A stretch of 9,063 bases of DNA from Rickettsia typhi (lineage in GTDB: Bacteria > Pseudomonadota > Alphaproteobacteria > Rickettsiales > UBA1997), in contig CAMDGT010000031.1 of assembly GCA_945898025.1 (NCBI GenBank), positions 1-9,063 on the forward strand. The letters are read 5' to 3'. Below are positions 1 to 6,302 of the stretch, one piece after another; position 1 is the first letter of the stretch; the number at the start of each line of letters is the position of its first letter. Position numbers and translations under genes: made by a program. The notes under the pieces were generated by a model. It saw nothing but the letters and a program-made list of their open reading frames with translations. It did no database searches and was not told the origin of the DNA.

Positions 1-295
1 ATTTAATAATTTCTTCTGGCAATATTAAGCCGTAAGATACCACAATTGCAATATCTGCATTTAATTTAATAAATTCTTGTTGAGATTCTTTATTATTAAG
101 GGTTGCAGGGGTAAAAATTGGTAAATTATAATCTAAAGCAATTTGATGAATAGGTGATAGGCTGAGGTTGTTTCCTCTGCCTGCTGGCTTTGGAGCTCTA
201 GTGTAAACGGCGATAATTTCATGTTGCCTATTTTCTAATAGTCTATTCAAGGTGGGAACTGCGAATTGCGAAGTTCCCATAAAAATTAGTTTCAT
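1..295 (-). CDS. fmt: Methionyl-tRNA formyltransferase, N-terminal part (partial)
   Basis: Fmt transfers a formyl group from 10-formyl-tetrahydrofolate to Met-tRNA(fMet) in the cytoplasm, so that translation can initiate. Only the first 98 codons are in the window; the gene runs off the left edge. The ATG at 293-295 begins MKLIFMGTSQFAVPTL, the family's opening Rossmann strand and loop (usual form: MGTPxFAVPxL). It continues with VYTRAPKPAGRG (binding-loop region), then SLSPIHQIAL, and ends in VVSYGLILPEEI, matching the usual VAYGLILP segment. No frameshift is seen. It is divergent from thiD with 52 bp between the starts. In many bacteria fmt follows def, but the downstream side is outside the window. 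The identification is firm; the completeness of the gene cannot be judged. Confidence 0.93.
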   Translation of the reverse strand, partial: MKLIFMGTSQFAVPTLNRLLENRQHEIIAVYTRAPKPAGRGNNLSLSPIHQIALDYNLPIFTPATLNNKESQQEFIKLNADIAIVVSYGLILPEEIIK

Positions 296-347
296 TTTTG
301 TTTGATTGTTTTAATCTTTTTCGCGATTATAAAAATTAAAAACCATA

Positions 348-1202
348 ATGATTAACAAGTCAATGATTGAAAATAAAGTCAATAAATTATTTAAGAAAAT
401 TCTCATCATCGCAGGCTCGGATAGTGGTGGGGGTGCTGGAATTCAGGCGGATATCAAAACTGCAACTGCTCTAAAAACTTATTCTGCAACCGTTATAACT
501 TGCATTACTGCCCAAAATACTAAAGGAGTTTTTGCGATAGAAAAAGTTAGCAATAAAATGTTAAAATCGCAAATTCAAGCTTGTTTAAGTGATATAAGTT
601 TTGAGGCAATAAAAATAGGAATGCTTGGAGATAGCGAAATTATAGAAACCATATTTAATTGTTTGAACGATAATTTAATAAACAACAATATTCCTATTAT
701 TCTTGACCCTGTAATGGTGGCAACCTCTGGCGATATATTGCTAGAAATTTCGGCAATTGAAAAGTTGAAATCTTTATTAGTGCCAAAATCCTTCCTCATT
801 ACTCCTAATATCGATGAAGCTGAATTGCTTGCTGGCATAAAAATAAATAATATAACTCAAATGAAGGAGGCTGCGATGGTAATTAAAAAAATTGGTGCCG
901 TTAATGTATTGATAAAGGGCGGACATCTTGATAATAAAGTTAATTCAGTTACTAACTTATTGTTGGATAAAGAAAATAATTTTCATTTTATCAGCAATAA
1001 AAAAGTTAATATTTTTGATGCGGGCATAAAAGTTAATTTTCATGGAACGGGTTGCAGTCTAGCTACCGCAATTTCTTGCAATGTTGCCAATGGATTAAAT
1101 ATTGTCGATGCGGTAAAAAAGGGCAATAATTATGCTTATAAAGCGATTAAAAATAATCTCAAGATTGGTTCTGGAAGTAGAGTTCTCAAGCATTTTAATT
1201 GA
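348..1202 (+). CDS. thiD: Hydroxymethylpyrimidine / phosphomethylpyrimidine kinase
   Basis: ThiD phosphorylates HMP and then HMP-phosphate with ATP, giving HMP-PP for thiamine synthesis. The 284 residues cover the whole ribokinase-like fold. AGSDSGGGAGIQAD (22-35) is the substrate-binding start of the domain. IKIGMLGD (88-95), LDPVMVATSGD (119-129), ITPNIDEAELLAG (151-163) and VLIKGGH (187-193) follow. HGTGCSLATAI (232-242) is the anion hole with the catalytic cysteine C236. The family domain begins near residue 17, so about 16 N-terminal residues are extra. An in-frame ATG at 363 (M6) is an alternative start. The segment before HGTGC is slightly unusual (NIFDAGIKVNF instead of a short NTKNT-type link). 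No other thiamine gene is in the window, so salvage or synthesis cannot be told apart. A large palindrome starts 13 bp after the stop. Confidence 0.93.
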   Translation: MINKSMIENKVNKLFKKILIIAGSDSGGGAGIQADIKTATALKTYSATVITCITAQNTKGVFAIEKVSNKMLKSQIQACLSDISFEAIKIGMLGDSEIIETIFNCLNDNLINNNIPIILDPVMVATSGDILLEISAIEKLKSLLVPKSFLITPNIDEAELLAGIKINNITQMKEAAMVIKKIGAVNVLIKGGHLDNKVNSVTNLLLDKENNFHFISNKKVNIFDAGIKVNFHGTGCSLATAISCNVANGLNIVDAVKKGNNYAYKAIKNNLKIGSGSRVLKHFN

Positions 1203-1214
1203 TTTTGGGATTGC

Positions 1215-1340
1215 TGAATTCCCTAACTTTTACTGCAAACTGTGTCGTTATTTTATTTTTTGGCTCCTTATGGATGTCCATATCCATTGCGTCGCCAAAA
1301 AAGAAAATGCCTAACATTTTTTTGTAAAAGCGGGAATTCA
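1215..1340. repeat. Long nested imperfect palindrome between thiD and nrdA
   Basis: Four stems nest around one centre. TGAATTCCC (1215-1223) pairs with GGGAATTCA (1332-1340). CTTTTAC (1227-1233) pairs with GTAAAAG (1324-1330). ATTTTATTTTTTGGC (about 1250-1264) pairs, with one mismatch, with GCCAAAAAAGAAAAT (1294-1308). ATGGAT (1270-1275) pairs with ATCCAT (1282-1287) around a 6-nt loop. A transcript from either strand could fold into a cruciform-sized hairpin. It lies between two convergent genes, so it may end transcription from both sides. Its size and complexity suit a dispersed palindromic element (MITE or Rickettsia-palindromic-element type) better than an ordinary terminator. There is no gene in it: the reading frame that crosses it is an out-of-frame overlap of thiD. 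Whether it recurs elsewhere cannot be seen here. Confidence 0.7.
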
Positions 1341-1360
1341 AAAGTCCTATTTTTCATTAA

Positions 1361-1449
1361 AAAAACTTGAGAAGAAATTTACTATTTTAAAGTTTTTCTC
1401 AAGGTTTTTCTCAAAGTTTTTCTGGCAAAGTTTTTCTGGCAAAGTTTTT
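1361..1449. repeat. Hairpin with its right arm tandemly repeated (terminator-like)
   Basis: The left arm AAAAACTTGAGAA (1361-1373) can pair with TTCTCAAGGTTTTT (1396-1409, one bulged G) or with TTCTCAAAGTTTTT (1408-1421, one bulged A). The right arm is part of a tandem series: 1389-1400 and 1401-1412 (12 bp each, AAAGTTTTTCTC type), 1413-1426 and 1427-1440 (14 bp each, AAAGTTTTTCTGGC), then a partial 9 bp copy at 1441-1449. Stems flanked by A and T runs on both sides suit a bidirectional terminator for the convergent thiD and nrdA genes. The added copies offer alternative pairings. The repeats are seen directly; the terminator role is inferred. Confidence 0.6.
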
Positions 1450-1458
1450 AATTTTAAT

Positions 1459-1501
1459 AATTATTGACAAGCCAATTATTGACAAGCCAATTATTGACAA
1501 G
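1459..1501. repeat. 15-bp tandem repeat overlapping the nrdA stop codon
   Basis: The unit AATTATTGACAAGCC occurs at 1459-1473 and 1474-1488, with a 13 bp third copy at 1489-1501. The copy nearest nrdA contains the last codons of the gene. Read on the minus strand, each copy carries TGT CAA TAA, so the Cys-Gln-stop end of NrdA is present three times, all in the same frame because the period is 15. Readthrough would add only LACQ before the next stop. Confidence 0.9.
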
Positions 1502-3350
1502 AAAGGCATTCTTCATATTTCTCTGCCGTTGTTTCTTCTTGTGAAGATGCTGATTTTTTTTCAAAAATTTGATTAATTTCACCTTTATTAGACACTTTAT
1601 CCGCTCTTTGAATTGAAGTTGAGCGACAATAATAAAGGCTTTTTAATTTTTTTTGCCAAGCTTGAAAATGAATATCATGAAGATATTTTTTTGAAACATT
1701 GCCAGGAACAAATATATTAAGACTTTGAGCTTGACATATATATTCTTGCCTATCGGAAGCAAGTTCGATTATCCATCTCTGATCAATTTCTTGCGCGGTT
1801 TTGAATACCATTTTTTCATGTTCATCAAGAAAATCAAGATGTTGAACCGAGCCTTCATTTATAGTAATGGAAGACCATATATCATCAGTATTTTTGCCTT
1901 TATTATTAAGTAATTTAACTAAATTTTTATTTCTTACGTTAAATGAACCTGTTAAGGTTTTTTGAGTAAATGAATTGGCGGCGAATGGCTCTACTCCGGG
2001 AGATGAATTATTGGCGATAATTGAAATTGATGCGGTTGGAGCGATGGCAATTTTATTGGAAAATCTTTCTTCGACCCCGAATTCTTGTGCATCTAGGCAT
2101 GCTCCTCTTTCAACGGCAAGTTTTTGTGATGCTTTATCGGCTTGTTGTTTAATATTTTGAAAGATTTTCTTGTTCCAAACCTTACTCATCGCAGATTCAA
2201 TTGGAACAGATTTATTTTGTAAAAAAGAGTGGAGGCCCATAACTCCAAGACCAACACTTCTTTCACGAGTAGCGGAATATTTTGCTTTGCTCATTGAATC
2301 TGGGGCTTTGTCGATAAAATCTTGCAAGACATTATCGAGAAATCGCATAATATCTTCAATAATTTGCGGATGATCCTTCCAATTTTCATAAAATTCAAGA
2401 TTTAGAGACGAGAGGCAACAAACTGCAGTTCTTTCGTTATTTAAATGGTCAAGCCCTGTTGGTAGGGTGATTTCACTACATAAATTGGAAGTTTTAACAT
2501 TTAAATTTAATTTTTTATGATGCTCGGGAATTGATCTATTGACTGAGTCTATGAATAGAATATAAGGTTCTCCAGTTTCAACTCTTGCTGTTAATATTTT
2601 TATCCACAATGCTCTAGCGCTAATTTTTTCAATAATCTTTTTGTTATGAGGGCTTCTTAAGCCAAATTCTTCATCTTTTTCAACTGCCTTCATAAATTCA
2701 TCAGTAATTGCAATGCCATGATGAAGGTTTAAGGATCGGCGATTAGGGTCTCCGCCAGTAGGCCTTCTAATGTCGATAAATTCTTCAATTTCAGGGTGAT
2801 GTATTGGCAAATAAACGGCAGCGCTTCCCCTTCTAAGGCTACCCTGTGATATTGCGAGAGTTTGAGAATCCATAACCTTAATAAAAGGAACTATTCCCGA
2901 AGTTTTGCCATTTCCTCTAACGGTTTCGCCGATAGATCTTACATTCCCCCAATAGCTACCAATTCCACCACCTCTTGATGCTAGCCAAACATTTTCATTC
3001 CATAAATTTACTATTCCTTCTAGTGAATCAGTGCATTCGTTTAAAAAACAAGAAATAGGCAAGCCTCTTTCAGTGCCACCATTACTTAAAATAGGGGTTG
3101 CGGGCATAAACCATAAATCAGAAATATAATCGTAAATTCTTTGAGCATGATCTTGATTATCTGCGTAATGCGAAGCCACTCTCGCAAATAATTCTTGACA
3201 ATTTTCATTAGGTAATAAATAGCGATCTTTTAATACCGCCTTACCAAAAACACTAAGATTTTCATCTTTTTTATGATTGATATTAATTTTAAACTTGCCA
3301 GCAAAGCTATTTTTTTGATTAGATTCTGCTGTTTCTATAATTTGGGTCAT
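1491..3350 (-). CDS. nrdA: Ribonucleoside-diphosphate reductase, alpha (large) subunit, class Ia type
   Basis: The large subunit reduces ribonucleoside diphosphates to deoxyribonucleotides, using a radical delivered by the NrdB subunit. All catalytic residues are visible. C101 (PISC) and C311 or C312 (AVCCLSSLNL) form the active-site thiol pair. N289, C291 and E293 (NLCSE) are the thiyl-radical site. PTASIS is at 438-443. Y573-Y574 (LYYCRS) are the radical-transfer tyrosines. C615 and C618 (ECLSCQ at the C-terminus) are the redox pair recharged by thioredoxin or glutaredoxin. At 619 residues it is shorter than E. coli NrdA (about 760). It begins directly with the alpha-subunit N-terminal domain, so the ATP-cone for overall activity control is absent. 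NrdB is not in the window. The stop codon lies inside a 15 bp tandem repeat. No clear Shine-Dalgarno precedes the ATG. nusB is 173 bp upstream on the same strand. Confidence 0.95.
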   Translation of the reverse strand: MTQIIETAESNQKNSFAGKFKININHKKDENLSVFGKAVLKDRYLLPNENCQELFARVASHYADNQDHAQRIYDYISDLWFMPATPILSNGGTERGLPISCFLNECTDSLEGIVNLWNENVWLASRGGGIGSYWGNVRSIGETVRGNGKTSGIVPFIKVMDSQTLAISQGSLRRGSAAVYLPIHHPEIEEFIDIRRPTGGDPNRRSLNLHHGIAITDEFMKAVEKDEEFGLRSPHNKKIIEKISARALWIKILTARVETGEPYILFIDSVNRSIPEHHKKLNLNVKTSNLCSEITLPTGLDHLNNERTAVCCLSSLNLEFYENWKDHPQIIEDIMRFLDNVLQDFIDKAPDSMSKAKYSATRERSVGLGVMGLHSFLQNKSVPIESAMSKVWNKKIFQNIKQQADKASQKLAVERGACLDAQEFGVEERFSNKIAIAPTASISIIANNSSPGVEPFAANSFTQKTLTGSFNVRNKNLVKLLNNKGKNTDDIWSSITINEGSVQHLDFLDEHEKMVFKTAQEIDQRWIIELASDRQEYICQAQSLNIFVPGNVSKKYLHDIHFQAWQKKLKSLYYCRSTSIQRADKVSNKGEINQIFEKKSASSQEETTAEKYEECLSCQ

Positions 3351-3383
3351 TTTGAAATATATAAGTTGGTTATGCTAAATATT

Positions 3384-3451
3384 GTGCTATATATAAAATA
3401 TGTACACTAGATGTTGTAAAAGATAATTTATAAAAATTACTTGTCTAGTGG
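3384..3451 (-). promoter_or_regulatory. Candidate nrdA promoter with NrdR-box-like sites
   Basis: Read on the minus strand, TTTACA (3415-3420) and TTTATA (3392-3397) are 17 bp apart and about 40 bp upstream of the nrdA ATG. In the spacer, ACACTAGATGTTGTAA (plus strand, 3404-3419) fits 12 of 16 positions of the NrdR-box consensus as I remember it (acaCwAtATmTwGtgt). A second site at 3436-3451 has a good right half (TCTAGTGG) but a poor left half. Its centre is 32 bp from the first, the spacing usual for paired NrdR boxes. A third CTATATATA stretch lies at 3387-3395. The binding of NrdR is inferred; AT-rich DNA gives chance matches easily. Confidence 0.35.
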
Positions 3452-3523
3452 TTTTTATATTAATTTTTTTAAAATATTAGGCTCTTGATTTTAGTTGATT
3501 TAGTTAACTATTTATCGATATTT

Positions 3524-4072
3524 TTACTCAATTTCGTTGCTTTCTAATGAATCTTTAGTTTTTTTATTTTCGCGATAATGCGATGCTAAATTTTCAATAA
3601 TTCCATTGCTGAACCTAACCATTTTTTCTGAAAAAAAGCTTGCCATAATATTGACATAAGAATTTATGATTGCTTGCTGTGTGTAATTATGAAAAAACTT
3701 TAACTCAAAAGCTGAAAATCTAATAATATCAAGGGCTAGATCTGGTATTTGTTCAAAACTATTTTGATGTTTTAAAAATTTTATAATATCTTGATTTATT
3801 GGCTCTAATTGCTGATTAATGATTGCAAGAAGATTATCTATTAATTCTTCGTTAATTTTACTGCGATAAGAGCTGATATCATCTTCGCTACTTAATAAGT
3901 AATTATCGATAGTTTGATTTTTTATTTCTTCAATTGCGATTAGCCCTTGATAAAACTCAAATTGATAAAAAATTTGAATTGCCATTAAGCGAGATAGATC
4001 TTTTTTTCTTATTATTTTATAACTATCTTTAGTTGTTTGTAAATCTTCGTTTATGTTATGTTGTTCTTTCAA
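3524..4072 (-). CDS. nusB: Transcription antitermination protein NusB (TTG start)
   Basis: NusB binds boxA RNA together with NusE (S10) and helps RNA polymerase read through rRNA operons. The 182 residues show the all-helical NusB fold. DLSRLMAIQIFYQFEF (25-40) matches the usual ARLAAVQALYQ helix. LALDIIRFSAFEL (112-124) corresponds to the core helix. AIINSYVNIMASFFSEKMVRFSNGIIENLA (135-163) matches the signature INEYVEIAKSFF..K...FVNGVLDKIA. The start must lie before residue 25, yet the only start-type codon between the upstream in-frame stop and that point is TTG at 4070-4072. The next ATG (M30) would cut the conserved first helix. About 20 residues at each end are charged and poorly conserved. 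ribH, its common neighbour, is not present upstream. Confidence 0.87.
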   Translation of the reverse strand: MKEQHNINEDLQTTKDSYKIIRKKDLSRLMAIQIFYQFEFYQGLIAIEEIKNQTIDNYLLSSEDDISSYRSKINEELIDNLLAIINQQLEPINQDIIKFLKHQNSFEQIPDLALDIIRFSAFELKFFHNYTQQAIINSYVNIMASFFSEKMVRFSNGIIENLASHYRENKKTKDSLESNEIE

Positions 4073-4242
4073 TTGCTTATCTGGTTAGTGTTTTGTATTG
4101 TTTTGTGAGAGGCATTATTTTTAATTTAATTTAAAGCTTAATTTCAAGATTTCTTTACATATATTTTCTCTAGATATATTGTTTTTTAAAGATATTTATT
4201 AATTTAATTTAATCAGTTTTTATCAATAGATTGTTAAATTTA

Positions 4243-4300
4243 CCAAAACTTTCCAAAAACTTTCCCAAAACTTTCCCAAAACTTTCTTAGTAAAGTTTTT
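4243..4300. repeat. Hairpin with its left arm tandemly repeated four times
   Basis: CCAAAACTTT-type units follow each other at 4243-4252, 4253-4263, 4264-4274 and 4275-4285 (10, 11, 11 and 11 bp). The last copy ends in AAAACTTT (4278-4285), which pairs perfectly with AAAGTTTT (4292-4299) around the loop CTTAGT, followed by TT. On the plus strand this looks like a small rho-independent terminator, placed about 180 bp upstream of the carB start. If the carB transcript began further upstream it could act as an attenuator, but no such start is evident. It mirrors the block at 1361-1449, where the opposite arm of a similar stem is amplified. Confidence 0.65.
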
Positions 4301-4313
4301 TAAATGAAAATTA

Positions 4314-4335
4314 AAAGGCAACTTAAAGGCAACTT
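4314..4335. repeat. 11-bp tandem duplication
   Basis: AAAGGCAACTT occurs twice head to tail (4314-4324, 4325-4335) just after the hairpin block. Confidence 0.85.
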
Positions 4336-4347
4336 TTTTAAAATAAA

Positions 4348-4376
4348 GATTTTTTTAAGTTTATTTTTAAAAAATC
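4348..4376. other. Small AT-rich hairpin
   Basis: GATTTTTT (4348-4355) pairs with AAAAAATC (4369-4376) across a 13-nt loop. The stem is almost all A-T, so it is weak and may be chance. No role is claimed. Confidence 0.3.
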
Positions 4377-4413
4377 GCAAGCAAAATAGCTGTAAATTTT
4401 CAAAATTAACATG

Positions 4414-4466
4414 TTTAACCAAATTTTAACTAAGATATAAGTTAAAATAAAATATAAAAATATAAT
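4414..4466 (+). promoter_or_regulatory. Possible carB promoter elements
   Basis: A perfect TATAAT (4461-4466) sits 15 bp before the carB ATG but has no good -35 at 16-18 bp. A second pair, TTTAAC (4414-4419) and TATAAG (4436-4441), has a 16 bp spacer and would give a leader of about 35 nt. Neither is convincing in such AT-rich DNA. No clear Shine-Dalgarno precedes the start (CCCTAGAA). Confidence 0.25.
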
Positions 4467-4481
4467 TCATAAACCCTAGAA

Positions 4482-6131
4482 ATGCCTAAAAGAACAGACA
4501 TAAAATCAATTTTAATTATTGGTGCTGGTCCGATTGTAATTGGTCAAGCCTGCGAATTCGATTATTCTGGCACGCAAGCCTGTAAAGCCTTAAAAGAAGA
4601 GGGTTACCGAGTTATTTTAATCAACTCCAACCCTGCAACCATCATGACTGACCCACATCTTGCAGATCGCACTTATATTGAGCCGATTAACCCTGATGTG
4701 GTTGAGTCAATTATTGCCAAAGAGCTTCCCGATGCCATATTGCCAACTGTTGGTGGTCAAACCGCTTTAAATTGTGCAATTAATCTTGCAAAAAATGGGG
4801 TGCTGAAAAAATATAATGTTGAATTAATTGGCGCTTCAATTGAAGCAATAAACAAAGCAGAAGATCGTTCCCTATTTCAAAAAGCAATGGACAAAATAGG
4901 TCTTGAAACCCCTAAAAATACCATCGTTAAAACAATTGAAGATGCGATGTTGGCATTGCCAAGAATTGGGCTTCCCGCAATTATAAGGCCTTCATTTACT
5001 TTGGGTGGTGCCGGTGGTGGAGTTGCTTATAACGAAGAAGAATACCATCAAATAGTCTCTTACGGGCTATCAATGTCGCCAACTAACGAAGTATTGATTG
5101 ATGAATCAATCATCGGCTGGAAGGAATATGAAATGGAAGTAGTTAGAGATAAAAACGATAATGCAATCATAATTTGTTCAATTGAAAATATCGATCCAAT
5201 GGGAGTCCATACTGGAGACTCAATCACCGTTGCTCCTGCTTTAACTTTAACGGATAAAGAATATCAAAAAATGCGAGATGCTTCAATAGCAGTGTTAAGG
5301 GAAATAGGGGTTGAAACTGGCGGTTCGAATGTGCAATTTGCAGTTAATCCTAAAGATGGTCGTTTAGTGGTAATTGAAATGAATCCTAGAGTGTCAAGGT
5401 CTTCCGCTCTTGCTTCAAAAGCAACAGGCTTTCCAATTGCTAAGGTTGCTGCCAAATTAGCGGTTGGTTATACCTTAGATGAAATTAAAAATGAAATTAC
5501 TGGTGGTTTTATTCCTGCTTCATTTGAGCCTACAATTGATTATGTTATAACTAAAATTCCAAGATTCACCTTTGAAAAATTTAGAACCGCTGAAAATATT
5601 CTTTCCAGCTCAATGAAATCGGTAGGCGAAGTTATGGGAATTGGTCGATGTTTTGCTGAAAGTTTGCAAAAAGCCATTCGCTCACTAGAAGTTGGTATGA
5701 GTGGATTAGAAGAAATTTTAATCAACGATGAAGATAAAGAAACAAGAATAAAAATTATCAAAGAAAGGCTGAAAATACCAACTCCTAACCGCTTCTTTTT
5801 AATTGCTCAAGCTTTAAGAGAAGGTATTTCAACCGTTGAAATTAATCAAATTAGTGGTTATGATATCTGGTTTATTGAGCAGTTGCAAAAAATAGTTGAT
5901 GTCGAAAATGGTTTAAAAAAGAACGGATTACCGCAAAATTACGATGATTTATTATCGGTTAAAAAAATGGGCTTTTCTGACCGTAGAATTGCCAAACTAA
6001 CCCAAAATAATGAAGCAGAAATCCGCCTCCACCGCCATAAATTAGGGCTTCATCCTGTTTACAAAAGAATAGATTCCTGTGCAGGAGAATTCAATGCTCC
6101 AACTCCTTATATGTATTCTTGTTATGAATAA
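4482..6131 (+). CDS. carB: Carbamoyl-phosphate synthase large subunit, N-terminal half only (split or truncated)
   Basis: CarB makes carbamoyl phosphate from bicarbonate, two ATP and ammonia passed from CarA; the product feeds pyrimidine and arginine synthesis. The 549 residues correspond to the carboxyphosphate domain (about 1-400) and the oligomerisation domain (about 400-549). Active-site residues fall at the same numbers as in E. coli: R129, R169 ([14 protein letters not shown]), E215, H243 (GVHTGDS), Q285, E299, N301 and R303 ([11 protein letters not shown]). The protein then ends at YMYSCYE. A full-length CarB (about 1070) continues here into EEEC... and the second ATP-grasp (carbamoyl-phosphate) half, which is absent from the rest of the window. 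Split carB genes broken near this boundary are known in some archaea and Aquifex. Truncation by deletion is the alternative. The reading frame and active-site residues are intact, so any loss must be recent or the half is still used. carA is not in the window. Confidence 0.93.
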   Translation: MPKRTDIKSILIIGAGPIVIGQACEFDYSGTQACKALKEEGYRVILINSNPATIMTDPHLADRTYIEPINPDVVESIIAKELPDAILPTVGGQTALNCAINLAKNGVLKKYNVELIGASIEAINKAEDRSLFQKAMDKIGLETPKNTIVKTIEDAMLALPRIGLPAIIRPSFTLGGAGGGVAYNEEEYHQIVSYGLSMSPTNEVLIDESIIGWKEYEMEVVRDKNDNAIIICSIENIDPMGVHTGDSITVAPALTLTDKEYQKMRDASIAVLREIGVETGGSNVQFAVNPKDGRLVVIEMNPRVSRSSALASKATGFPIAKVAAKLAVGYTLDEIKNEITGGFIPASFEPTIDYVITKIPRFTFEKFRTAENILSSSMKSVGEVMGIGRCFAESLQKAIRSLEVGMSGLEEILINDEDKETRIKIIKERLKIPTPNRFFLIAQALREGISTVEINQISGYDIWFIEQLQKIVDVENGLKKNGLPQNYDDLLSVKKMGFSDRRIAKLTQNNEAEIRLHRHKLGLHPVYKRIDSCAGEFNAPTPYMYSCYE

Positions 6132-6158
6132 ATATCGCCAAACAGAATTAGTGAATAA
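6132..6158 (+). pseudogene. Possible trace of the missing carB second half
   Basis: Directly after the carB TAA, the same frame reads ISPNRISE and then stops. The second half of CarB normally opens with a GGGPNRIGQGIEFD segment, so PNRI (6138-6149) could be what is left of it after a deletion of about 20 codons and decay. Four matching residues are little evidence and chance cannot be excluded. Confidence 0.3.
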
Positions 6159-6175
6159 CTTAATTTATTATTTGT

Positions 6176-6212
6176 ATTGCAAATTTTAGTTTATTTGCAA
6201 TGCTAATTTTTT
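6176..6212 (+). terminator. Terminator-like hairpin after carB
   Basis: ATTGCAAA (6176-6183) pairs perfectly with TTTGCAAT (6194-6201) around a 10-nt loop. A T-rich run (6206-6212) follows a few bases later. It lies 45 bp after the carB stop. The stem is short and AT-rich, so termination is likely weak. Confidence 0.45.
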
Positions 6213-6252
6213 CTTGTTGCATTTATGAAATAAGAATTTTTTCTTGTTGCAT
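6205..6252. repeat. 18-bp direct repeat with 30-bp period upstream of fic
   Basis: AATTTTTTCTTGTTGCAT occurs at 6205-6222 and again at 6235-6252, identical in all 18 positions. The second copy ends 50 bp before the fic start. It could be a slippage duplication or a two-site operator for the neighbouring HTH-bearing Fic protein; nothing here decides between them. Confidence 0.8.
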
Positions 6253-6302
6253 AAATATCTAATTATTGCAATACAAAAATTCAACTATTTTGATATAAAT
6301 TT

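Larger units (their letters stand above)
4073..4481. other. 409-bp divergent intergenic region between nusB and carB
   Basis: There is no credible gene here. The nusB-proximal part (4073-4240) is plain AT-rich DNA with repeated AATTTAATTTAA stretches. The middle holds two tandem-repeat blocks and two hairpins, listed separately. The carB-proximal part (4380-4481) is where carB promoter elements should lie. Both flanking genes read outward, so the hairpins sit in 5' regions and not at the end of any gene in the window. Confidence 0.8.

Noticed and set aside
575..838. Minus-strand frame inside thiD, and similar frames inside nrdA, carB and fic
   Set aside because: They are antisense or out-of-frame shadows of strongly conserved genes.
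1132..1314. 60-residue frame overlapping the thiD end
   Set aside because: It starts inside thiD out of frame and ends in the palindrome; there is no independent support.
4243..4335. CRISPR array
   Set aside because: Units are 10-11 bp and directly adjacent without spacers, and no cas gene is present.
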